Shown piece after piece: positions 1-6,841 of a stretch of 13,060 bases of DNA. The DNA is taken from positions 1-13,060 of the forward strand of contig JAATFS010000046.1 in the NCBI GenBank assembly GCA_015655035.1. Direction: 5' to 3'. The notes beneath the pieces are model-generated. The model did not search any database. It saw only the letters and a program-made list of their open reading frames with translations, and was not told the origin of the DNA. The translations under genes were made by a program, and so were the position numbers. Every line of letters begins with the position of its first letter. The first letter of the stretch is position 1. The stretch is from Lysobacterales bacterium. GTDB taxonomy: Bacteria > Pseudomonadota > Gammaproteobacteria > Xanthomonadales > Xanthomonadaceae.

Positions 1-2179
1 CATCGAACGCGACCGGATCGAAGGCCTTGCCCGAAACCTGTGCCTGCCGCAGTGCGGTGAACAAGCGCTGCCAGCGCGGCAGGTAGAACCCAGCGTACAT
101 GCCTTGCCAGGCCTTCGATGCGTAGTCCGACAAGTTGCCCTCGCCGCCCCACACGCTGACCTGAGCACGCGCATTGGCAACGTAGTAGCGCCTGAGCTGC
201 GGATCGTCAGCGTACGCGGCCGCTTCGCCGGTCCAGTCGGCCAATGTCTCCTGCTGCCCACCGACCAGCGCATCCAGGCCCTGCACCAGCGCGTCCACGG
301 TGGCGCGATCGCGGTCGCCGGCCGCCAGGTCGCCCCGCTGGTACGCGGCGACGGCCTGCTGCAACAGGCCATCGATCCGGCCTGTCAGGTAGTGCCGCGC
401 ATACTCGACCAGGTCATAGCGATACAGCGGCGCATCGCGATAGTGCCCGGCCTGCGCCAACAATGCGTCGATGCCGCTACGCAGGCGTAGCGGATCGCCC
501 GGCGCGGCCTCGGCATCGACGATGCCGGGCGTGGGGCGCTTGAACAGCAGGTAGGCACCGGCGCGCTTGTTCCACCAGCGCGGTGTCCAGTAGCGCGTGC
601 TGTAGAGCGAGGCTTGCAAGTCCTGCCAGGCCGCCATCAACGCCGCATCGGTCTGCCCGTAGCGCGCACGCGTGTATTGCGCCAGCCATGCCTGCATCGG
701 CTGCCCAGGTCCTTCCCAGGCCAGGCCATAGAGATACGCGTAGACCACCGAATTGCTGTGCAGCCCTTCGGGGAATACACCGAAGCCGGACAGGTTGCGG
801 CGCTGCGGGTCGTCCAGCAGTGCCGCTACATCGTTGCGATAGAACTCGAGATCGCCATAGACCGGATTGCTGCCGCCGTAGTTGTGCACATAGCCATAGA
901 TCCATTGCTTGCCTTCGAACGCCTGCGATGCCTTCCAGATACCGGGATAGCGGTCGTTGCCGATGTCCAGCACCATCAGCCGGTCATCGGGAATCCGGCT
1001 CAGGAATGCGGCGATCGCCGACGGTTGCCAGAACTCGCGATCGGCGCCGAACAACCAGCCCTGCATCACCCAGGTCGCCTGCGGATTGGCGTCATGGATC
1101 GAGCGATAGATCGCCTGGCCGTAGTCGGCCAGGCGCGCATCGCGCTGCGCCGCCGGCACCGCCTTGGCCCTGGCCGCTGCGGTATTGGCCGTGCTGTCGC
1201 CATAGGCGGCATGCAGCACGTCGCTGCCGTCGCCGGAGACGGGCGGCAGCATTTCGTTGAAGGCATCGGCCAGGTAGTACCGGCCTGGGCCGTAGGCATG
1301 GCTGTACAGCTCGATGAACCGCTTGGCGATCCGCGCGAACAACGGGTCGGCCGGGTCCAGCCAATAGGTTTCGTGGAAGCCTTCCCAGGCACGCATGCGG
1401 TAGATCCTCGCGTGCGGATGCGCCTGTGCGAACGCCCGGGGCACGTAACCGGCGAATGCCGGCAACACCGGATGCATGCCCAGCGCGCGCATTCGCGTCA
1501 GGATCTGCTTCTGCAACACCTGCTTGCGCTCGATCCATGGCTGCGGCAGCGGCGCGCGATAGCCTTCGATATTGCCCATGCGCTGCCACGGCGTGAACGC
1601 GGGACCGGAAAAATAATCGCCCAGGTCGCGCTCGGACACGCCGAACTCGCGCCACAGTGCCTGCCAGATGGCCTCCTGGCCTTCCATCGCCAACGGCATG
1701 TCGATGCCGTGCAGCGCCATCCAGTCGATTTCCTTCTCCCAACGCGCCCAATCCCAGAACGGCGTGGTGTAGCCGTAGGTGCAGGTGTTGAGATAGGCGC
1801 GATGCGGGAACGGCGTGCGCACGCGCTCGCCGTGATAATCGGGGTACGCGCCCGGCAGTTGTACCCGGCTCCCCTCCCAACTCACCGAGGCTGCGCCGAT
1901 GGCATTCAGATGGGCATAGGCGCCATGCGCCAGCGCGACCTGCGAGGAACCTTCCACTTCCAGCCGTCCGTGCCGCGCCTGCACCCGATACCAGTCGCCC
2001 TGTCCGTCCTGGCGCAGATGCAGCGCGATCTGCCCCGCTTGGGTACCGAGGCTGCGCTGCAACACCTGCTGCGCCGGCCCGGCTGCTTCCACCGCCGCCG
2101 CCCACCCAGATAGCAGCGTGATCGCTACCCCCAGCAGCCACACCACCCTGTGCCGCTTCCCACCTGATGCGCTATGCAT
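1..2179 (-). CDS. Secreted alpha-N-acetylglucosaminidase, GH89 (NAGLU-like), 3' end missing
   Basis: Hydrolyses terminal alpha-linked GlcNAc from glycans, probably in the periplasm or outside the cell. Residues 1-31 look like a Sec signal peptide with a hydrophobic core and AAA/VEAA cleavage choices. The GH89 core is unmistakable: YGYTTPFWDWARWEKEIDWM begins at residue 135, ADAFNEMLPP gives the first catalytic Glu (E309, human NAGLU E316), and VFPEGLHSNSVVY gives the second (E471, human E446). A C-terminal LSDYASKAWQGMY stretch with a following PRW is the usual helical-domain signature. The frame stays open for 726 codons to the left edge; GH89 proteins are commonly about 720-800 residues, so only a short tail should be missing. 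GAGGAG lies 8 nt before the chosen ATG. The gene lies 99 bp downstream of TBDR1 on the same strand and is probably co-transcribed with it. About 30 extra residues lie between the two catalytic motifs compared with human NAGLU as I recall it. Family assignment is firm; the natural substrate is inference. Confidence 0.95.
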   Translation of the reverse strand, partial: MHSASGGKRHRVVWLLGVAITLLSGWAAAVEAAGPAQQVLQRSLGTQAGQIALHLRQDGQGDWYRVQARHGRLEVEGSSQVALAHGAYAHLNAIGAASVSWEGSRVQLPGAYPDYHGERVRTPFPHRAYLNTCTYGYTTPFWDWARWEKEIDWMALHGIDMPLAMEGQEAIWQALWREFGVSERDLGDYFSGPAFTPWQRMGNIEGYRAPLPQPWIERKQVLQKQILTRMRALGMHPVLPAFAGYVPRAFAQAHPHARIYRMRAWEGFHETYWLDPADPLFARIAKRFIELYSHAYGPGRYYLADAFNEMLPPVSGDGSDVLHAAYGDSTANTAAARAKAVPAAQRDARLADYGQAIYRSIHDANPQATWVMQGWLFGADREFWQPSAIAAFLSRIPDDRLMVLDIGNDRYPGIWKASQAFEGKQWIYGYVHNYGGSNPVYGDLEFYRNDVAALLDDPQRRNLSGFGVFPEGLHSNSVVYAYLYGLAWEGPGQPMQAWLAQYTRARYGQTDAALMAAWQDLQASLYSTRYWTPRWWNKRAGAYLLFKRPTPGIVDAEAAPGDPLRLRSGIDALLAQAGHYRDAPLYRYDLVEYARHYLTGRIDGLLQQAVAAYQRGDLAAGDRDRATVDALVQGLDALVGGQQETLADWTGEAAAYADDPQLRRYYVANARAQVSVWGGEGNLSDYASKAWQGMYAGFYLPRWQRLFTALRQAQVSGKAFDPVAFD

Positions 2180-2238
2180 CCGCTCGTCTCCTCGAAACTC
2201 GAACCCACTGTCCACCGGGCGACACCGCCAGCGCCCCC

Positions 2239-2262
2239 GCGCGATGGCGCGCTGGCCGCGCG
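2239..2262 (-). repeat. GC-rich alternative hairpins between TBDR1 and GH89
   Basis: Three 5-nt arms lie in a row at 2239-2243 (GCGCG), 2248-2252 (CGCGC) and 2258-2262 (GCGCG). The middle arm can pair perfectly with either neighbour, with loops of 4 or 5 nt. In the mRNA this lies between the TBDR1 stop codon and the GH89 ribosome binding site. There is no U-tract, so it is not a classical terminator; it could damp or stabilise the distal message. GC-rich intergenic DNA forms such pairs easily, so function is uncertain. Confidence 0.35.
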
Positions 2263-2278
2263 CCTGCAACGCACCGCC

Positions 2279-4960
2279 TCAGAGGATGTCCCACTTCAGC
2301 GTGAGGTAGTAGCTGCGCCCGGTCACGCCGGTCATCTGCCACACATTGCTGGCCTGGTAGTAGGCCTCTTCGCGCTCGTTGGTGATGTTGACCACTCCCA
2401 GCGACAGGCTCAGCGCGTCCGTGGCCTGGTAGCCCAGTTGCGCATCGAGCTGGGTACGCGCCTTCATCACGTGCCCGGCGTAGGCGAAGAAGCTGTCCGA
2501 GCGGGTCTGGTAGTACTCGCTGCGATGAGTGGCCGATACGCGCGCACTGAACAAGCGGTTTTCCCAGAAGCCGGTGACGTTCCAGGTCTTCTCGGAAAGA
2601 TTGCTGATGACGTAGTCGTCCTTGTAGTTCGGAATGACGCGCGTGTAGTTGGCGCTCACGCCGAAGCCATCCAGCGGCAGCCACGCATCCAGCGATTGCG
2701 TCCACGCCAGTTCGTAGCCTTTGATACGGTTGATGTCGTTGCTGTTCAACGTCTGCGTGATCTCGTACACCTCGCCGGAATCGGCCACGCACTCATTGTC
2801 CGAATTGGTGCTCAACGCATCGCCGTTGTAGCTGGCCGGGCAGATCTCGCGGTTGTAGGTGCCGTTCTTGATCGCCTTGTAGAAACCCGACAGCGACACA
2901 CTGCCGCCGGAGTAGTACCACTCCAGCCCCAGGTCGGCCTGCTCGGCGGTCATCGCCTTGAGGTTGGCCGAACCCACGCTCACCGTGTTCAAGGTGCGCC
3001 CATCGGTCAGCAGGCCGGTTTCCTCGGTGGTGGCGATGGCGGTATTGCTGGTCAGGATCGGACGCACCAGCACCTTGGCAGCCGATGCCCGCAGCAACAG
3101 GTCCGGACGCATCTCCAGCACCAAGTTAACGCTGGGCAGCCAGTTGTTGTAGCGATACACCGATGTCTGGTTGCCGATGATGTTGTCGGCCTCGGTATTC
3201 ACCGCATCCGGGGCGGTCAGGTAGGTATCGGTCTTTCGGCGGGTGTTCTCGTAGCGAAGCCCGATGTTGCCGCGCAGCGGCATCGAGCCGACCTCGGTGT
3301 CGATCTTGGCCAGCGCGTAGGCCGAGTAGATGTCGTTGCTGATCGAATAACTCGACTGCGGCGCGAACACCACCGGGATCGCGACGCCCTCCGCTTCCAG
3401 CGCGGCCTGGTAGGCGCCCAGGTTGGGGATGATGAAGGCATCCTGGATCGAATGGCGTCCGCCGAGAAAATTGCGCTCGACCGTGCCGAAGTCGGACATC
3501 GACGGCAGGTCCGAGGCATCTGCATCGCCGATGATGTAGCGGTCGCGCCGCCATACGTTGCGGTCCAGGGTCTCGCGGCGATATTTGGCACCGACTTTGA
3601 CTGCACTCAGCCAGCCCCAGCCCAGCCAGCGCTCGGCGTCGAACTGGATCGAGTCCTCCTGGTTGCGCAGCGTCTTGATCGAGCCGTTCGGATACTCGTT
3701 GCGGGTGGTGGTGTCGTACCAGCTGCCATCGGCAAGATCGTTGGCGACATCGAACAGGATGTCCGACGGACGCGAGATATCCAGCACGCTCGCATCCACG
3801 CCAACCCCGACGATCGCCGCAGTCTCGTCTTCGTCGGTCTTGCCGACCGTGTGATTCAGCGCACCGGTCAGGGTCCAGTCGGCCGGCGTCCACTTGAAGT
3901 TGTAGCTCACCATTTGCGATACCCAGTCATGGTTCTCGAACTGGCGGTTGTTCTCCATGGTGTAGTCCTCGGCCAGCACCCGGGTGGCGTAGCCGTTGTC
4001 GGCGGCCTGCACCGTCTGGCTGCCGGAACTGAGCAGGAATACCTGCTGCTTGATGTCGTTGCGGGTCTTGTCCTTGGAGTAGATCGCGGTCAATCCCATT
4101 TCCAGATCGTCGCTGGGCTGCCACTGCAATGCCGCGTTGAACATGCTGCGTTCGGTCTCGCGATCGATGCGGCGATAGCGCGTGCGCGTGGGCATGACCA
4201 CCGACTCGCCCTCGTAACTGCCGTTGCCCCAACGATCGATCCAGAAGTAGTCGGCGCGGTCCTCCAGCTTCTGATGGCCGGCATTGAGGAACAGCCCCAG
4301 TTTTCCGTCGCCGACCTGGAACTGGTCGATGTAGCTGAACACCGCCTTCGGAGTCGGATCGCCGCCATCGACCGAATCCGAATACTGCCCGGTCGCCGAC
4401 ACGATCAGCTTGCGTTGCTTGTAGTCCAGCGGCTTGATCGTGTCGATGTTGACGGTGCCCGACAGCCCACCGGCATCCATGTCGGCGGTGGGCGACTTGA
4501 TCACCTGGATGCCGGCCGCCAGTTCGGGCTGGATGATGTCGTAGCGAAAGCCGTCGGTGAAATCGGCGCTCTTGAAGGTCTGCCCGTTGATCGTGGTCAG
4601 CGCGTATTGCGGCCCGAGGCCCCGGATGCTGATGGTCGAGCCGCGCCCGTTGATGCTGGCGATCTGCACGCCGGGGATGCGCTGGATCGCCTCGGCGATG
4701 TTCTCAGCCGGGAACTTGCCGATGTCTTCCGACGAAATACCGTCGGTCATGCGGATGTCGTCGCGCTTTTTGTCCAGCGCGGTGATCAGGCTCTTCTGGT
4801 AGGAGCTGGTAACGGTAACAGCGTCCAACTGCGGGATCGACGCGGAGTCGGCGGCGGCCTGCTGGGCCTGTGCACTGGCACTGAGCAAGCCGATGCAGAT
4901 GGCGGTGGCAAGCAGGGACGGGGAACCGCAACACGAGCGGGAACGGGCGACCTGTGGCAT
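2279..4960 (-). CDS. TonB-dependent outer-membrane receptor (TBDR1), glycan uptake
   Basis: Energy-coupled outer-membrane transporter, 893 residues. Residues 1-32 form a signal peptide ending AQA/Q. A TonB box (DAVTVTS) lies at about 46-52. The plug follows, with EDIGKFPAENIAEAIQRIPG, then SIRGLGPQYALTTINGQ, then a GLSGTVNIDTIKPLD end, all typical of the Xanthomonas/Caulobacter TBDR class (TIGR01782 type). From about residue 200 the protein is a beta-barrel and it ends in an aromatic strand (SYYLTLKWDIL). The mature protein has only two cysteines, C707 and C724, probably a disulfide in a surface loop. AGGAT lies 9 nt before the ATG, and a promoter is proposed at 5238-5266. It is followed by the GH89 gene, which suggests that its ligand is a GlcNAc-containing glycan; that substrate is inference. 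A plus-strand open frame of 934 codons over the same DNA is a GC shadow. Confidence 0.95.
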   Translation of the reverse strand: MPQVARSRSCCGSPSLLATAICIGLLSASAQAQQAAADSASIPQLDAVTVTSSYQKSLITALDKKRDDIRMTDGISSEDIGKFPAENIAEAIQRIPGVQIASINGRGSTISIRGLGPQYALTTINGQTFKSADFTDGFRYDIIQPELAAGIQVIKSPTADMDAGGLSGTVNIDTIKPLDYKQRKLIVSATGQYSDSVDGGDPTPKAVFSYIDQFQVGDGKLGLFLNAGHQKLEDRADYFWIDRWGNGSYEGESVVMPTRTRYRRIDRETERSMFNAALQWQPSDDLEMGLTAIYSKDKTRNDIKQQVFLLSSGSQTVQAADNGYATRVLAEDYTMENNRQFENHDWVSQMVSYNFKWTPADWTLTGALNHTVGKTDEDETAAIVGVGVDASVLDISRPSDILFDVANDLADGSWYDTTTRNEYPNGSIKTLRNQEDSIQFDAERWLGWGWLSAVKVGAKYRRETLDRNVWRRDRYIIGDADASDLPSMSDFGTVERNFLGGRHSIQDAFIIPNLGAYQAALEAEGVAIPVVFAPQSSYSISNDIYSAYALAKIDTEVGSMPLRGNIGLRYENTRRKTDTYLTAPDAVNTEADNIIGNQTSVYRYNNWLPSVNLVLEMRPDLLLRASAAKVLVRPILTSNTAIATTEETGLLTDGRTLNTVSVGSANLKAMTAEQADLGLEWYYSGGSVSLSGFYKAIKNGTYNREICPASYNGDALSTNSDNECVADSGEVYEITQTLNSNDINRIKGYELAWTQSLDAWLPLDGFGVSANYTRVIPNYKDDYVISNLSEKTWNVTGFWENRLFSARVSATHRSEYYQTRSDSFFAYAGHVMKARTQLDAQLGYQATDALSLSLGVVNITNEREEAYYQASNVWQMTGVTGRSYYLTLKWDIL

Positions 4961-5124
4961 GAGGGCTATCCTGGTTGATGGCTGATCGGCACTACGACGT
5001 CACCGACACGCCAGCGCTACCCATGGATCCGGCTTCCCAACCAGCAAGCCTCCACAGCGCGCACAAGCCATCCGTTCCAACGACGGAACCGCCTGGAAGC
5101 ACCCTGTTCACCACGTGTATCCGA

Positions 5125-5172
5125 CCCCCTCGCCCGCCCCTCGAGGTAGCGTCCCCCGGCCCCTTCCCGCCC
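5125..5172 (-). other. G-tract cluster with a G-quadruplex motif in the TBDR1 leader
   Basis: On the minus strand, which is the transcribed leader of TBDR1 if the promoter call is right, four runs of at least three G lie at 5170-5172, 5166-5168, 5160-5163 and 5153-5157. The loops between them are 1, 2 and 2 nt, which satisfies the usual G3+N1-7 rule for an intramolecular quadruplex. Three more runs follow at 5137-5140, 5133-5135 and 5125-5129. The motif is seen directly; folding and any role in controlling translation are inference. Confidence 0.45.
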
Positions 5173-5237
5173 GTGGAACGCAAGTCACCGCTGGCCTATC
5201 GCCCCGGATGTGCCTGGACCGATCCGGGATGCATCGA

Positions 5238-5266
5238 TTGTTATGGTGTTAGAAAGATCATGTCAA
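5238..5266 (-). promoter_or_regulatory. Predicted sigma-70 promoter of TBDR1-GH89
   Basis: On the minus strand a perfect TTGACA -35 box (5266-5261) is followed after exactly 17 bp by a TAACAA -10 box (5243-5238, TAACAAT). The start point would be near 5230, giving a leader of about 270 nt before the TBDR1 ATG at 4960. I see no clear LacI-type palindrome on it. Confidence 0.55.
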
Positions 5267-5610
5267 TGCGCGCCGCTAGAATCGCAGCAGATGACCGCAC
5301 GACACGCCTCGAAAGGCCGAAAAAAACTTTATTTATCAACAATTAGATTAATTTCCTGGAATCCGCGGCGCGTTTCCGTCCATTCGTTGTCACGATACCT
5401 ATAAGTAACCAATTACAGCGACCATACCAATTCGCAAATGCGCGCCGGGCGAGTTTGCGCGATGCGGCCTCGAGAGCCATCGCCGCTGTCGTTCGGTGCG
5501 ATCCAAACCGCTGATCGCAGAGACAATTCCGGTCCTCCACCACGCAATTGCCGTTACCGCACCACGCTTCGCTGACCACGCGTGTCTCCGGACGAATCCT
5601 TCAGACATCT

Positions 5611-5641
5611 ATTGACATCGTTGTCATACGGTCGTAAGAAT
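5611..5641 (+). promoter_or_regulatory. Kinase/TBDR2 promoter with LacI-family (NagR-like) operator
   Basis: TTGACA (5612-5617) is separated by 17 bp from TAAGAA (5635-5640), a good sigma-70 pair with a start near 5647. The 14-bp near-palindrome TGACATCGTTGTCA (5613-5626) has perfect TGACA/TGTCA arms around an imperfect TCGT centre and covers most of the -35 box, the arrangement of a repressor operator. LacI-family sites typically have a central CG, as here. X. campestris controls GlcNAc genes through the LacI-family NagR, so a NagR site is the natural guess, but I cannot compare with the published box. Confidence 0.6.
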
Positions 5642-5698
5642 CGGCCTGCAATGGGGGTAAGGTCCGCAACTATGCGGGGGCTCGAAAGGGGACGGGGC

Positions 5699-6727
5699 AT
5701 GGAAAGGCGTGGGGTCGCACAGGTCCAGCTAGCCGGAAAGGATGTGACGCGCGATGCGCCGAGCACCTTTCTCGCCGCCGATGTCGGCGGCACGCACGTG
5801 CGCGTCGGGCGCATCCAAACCAACCCCGGCATGTCCCAGCCCATCCGCGTACTCGACTACCGCACCTATCGGTGCGCGGACCATGCCAGCCTGGCCGCCA
5901 TCCTGGGCGACTTCCTCGACCACGGCCCGGCCGTGTCCGACTGCGTGATCGCCAGCGCTGGCTTCCCGCTGGAGGACGGCACCGTCATCAGCACCAACCT
6001 GCCGTGGATTCTGTCGCCCCGCGCGATCCGCCAGGAACTGGCACTGGCCTCGGTGCATCTGGTCAACGACTTCGAGGCACTCGCACACGCCGCCGCCTAC
6101 ATGGACGCCAGCGAAGTGCTGCAACTCAGCGGCCCCGCCCACGCGCCGCGTGCACCGATGCTGGTACTCGGCCCGGGCACCGGGCTGGGCGCAGCGGTGT
6201 GGATTCCGACCGCCGGCCACCCGGTCGTGCTCGCCACCGAAGCCGGACAGGCCGCACTGGCGACCAACCGCATGCTGGAAATGCAGTTGCTGCAAGAGAT
6301 GCTCAAACAGCGTAGCCACGTCTCGGTGGAACACGCGCTGTCCGGACCAGGCCTGCTCAACCTGTATACCGCGCTATGCACGCTCCGGCAGAGCGCGCCG
6401 CGGCATGCCTCGCCAGATGCGATCACCGCCGCCGCACTCGACGGCAGCGACCCGCTCGCGCGGGAAAGCCTGGACGTGTTCTGCGGCCTGCTAGGCAGCG
6501 TGGTCGGCGACATGGCCCTGCTGTACGGCGTGCAGGGCGGCATCTACCTGGCCGGCGGCATCCTGCCGAAGATCCGTCGATTCCTCATCGACAGCAGCTT
6601 CGTACCGCGTTTCCTCGACAAGGGACCGATGCGCGAAGCGCTGGAACGCATTCCCGTGAAGCTGGTCGAGCACGGGCAGTTGGGCGTCATCGGCGCCGCC
6701 AACTGGTACCTGGGCCAGAAGACGTAA
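5699..6727 (+). CDS. Glucokinase-family sugar kinase, probable GlcNAc kinase (NagK-II type)
   Basis: ATP-dependent hexokinase of the glucokinase family (PF02685), 342 residues against about 320-340 normally. Visible motifs are the phosphate-binding AADVGGTHVRVG (27-37), VNDFEA with N123 and D124 (E. coli Glk N99, D100), GPGTGLG (158-164), EAGQ at 181-184, VEHALSGPGLLNLY with E211 (E. coli E187) and YLAGGILPKI near the C-terminus. The sugar-contacting His of Glk (EGGH, H160) is Gln184 here, which hints at a different sugar. Placed between two TBDRs and near a GH89 gene, it more likely makes GlcNAc-6-phosphate than glucose-6-phosphate; that is inference. I chose the ATG at 5699 because AAAGGGGA lies just upstream. 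The frame opens further upstream, but a start at 5582 would lie before the predicted promoter; ATG 5672 is a weaker alternative. No membrane segment, so cytoplasmic. Confidence 0.9.
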   Translation: MERRGVAQVQLAGKDVTRDAPSTFLAADVGGTHVRVGRIQTNPGMSQPIRVLDYRTYRCADHASLAAILGDFLDHGPAVSDCVIASAGFPLEDGTVISTNLPWILSPRAIRQELALASVHLVNDFEALAHAAAYMDASEVLQLSGPAHAPRAPMLVLGPGTGLGAAVWIPTAGHPVVLATEAGQAALATNRMLEMQLLQEMLKQRSHVSVEHALSGPGLLNLYTALCTLRQSAPRHASPDAITAAALDGSDPLARESLDVFCGLLGSVVGDMALLYGVQGGIYLAGGILPKIRRFLIDSSFVPRFLDKGPMREALERIPVKLVEHGQLGVIGAANWYLGQKT

Positions 6728-6772
6728 GCCAGCACCTCGCACCATCCGCGGGCAGCAACGCGTTCAGGGGGA

Positions 6773-6791
6773 GGACCTGACGCACAGGTCC
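6773..6791 (+). repeat. Intergenic stem-loop between kinase and TBDR2
   Basis: GGACCTG (6773-6779) and CAGGTCC (6785-6791) form a perfect 7-bp stem with the loop ACGCA. No T-run follows, so it is probably not a full terminator. In the 114-bp gap of a likely operon it may cause partial termination, or stabilise one part of the mRNA and so set kinase and receptor levels apart. Confidence 0.5.
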
Positions 6792-6841
6792 GGCAGCGCC
6801 AACGCCACCGGAACAATCATTGATTGATGAGGAGAGCCATC

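Larger units (their letters stand above)
4961..5698. other. Divergent intergenic regulatory region of the CUT locus
   Basis: These 738 bp between TBDR1 and the kinase hold no convincing gene. Reading left to right there is a TBDR1 leader of about 270 nt with a G-rich stretch on the minus strand, the minus-strand promoter, and an AT-rich block at about 5318-5358 that contrasts with its GC-rich surroundings. Next come a 9-nt operator-like half-site at 5384-5392 and the plus-strand kinase promoter with its operator at 5611-5641. Small open frames here (for example 4992-5183 and 5343-5579 on the minus strand) have no recognisable domain and low-complexity or odd composition, so I left them out. 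Confidence 0.7.

Noticed and set aside
614..2113. Plus-strand open frame of 499 codons opposite GH89
   Set aside because: The minus strand carries both GH89 catalytic motifs in a continuous frame; the plus frame has no known domain.
2174..4978. Plus-strand open frame of 934 codons opposite TBDR1
   Set aside because: It is antisense to a gene with full TBDR motifs, has no recognisable domain and is Val/Arg/Gly-rich as expected of a GC shadow frame.
5067..5093. GTTCC/GGAAC inverted repeat in the TBDR1 leader as an operator
   Set aside because: Arms are only 5 bp, the flanks do not extend the symmetry, and it is well downstream of the promoter.
4992..5183. Small minus-strand open frame in the TBDR1 leader as a leader peptide
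   Set aside because: Gly/Ser-rich, no ribosome binding site noted, and explained by the G-rich DNA.
4961..5230. A riboswitch in the TBDR1 leader
   Set aside because: I could not find the conserved cores of cobalamin, TPP, FMN or glmS-type RNAs, and there is no terminator hairpin with a U-run.
5582..5698. Upstream extension of the kinase to 5582
   Set aside because: It would start before the predicted promoter and encode a tail not seen in glucokinases; ATG 5699 has a good ribosome binding site.
6824..6841. Earlier starts for TBDR2 (TTG 6824, ATG 6827)
   Set aside because: They overlap the ribosome binding site of ATG 6842 and would place charged residues before an already complete signal peptide.
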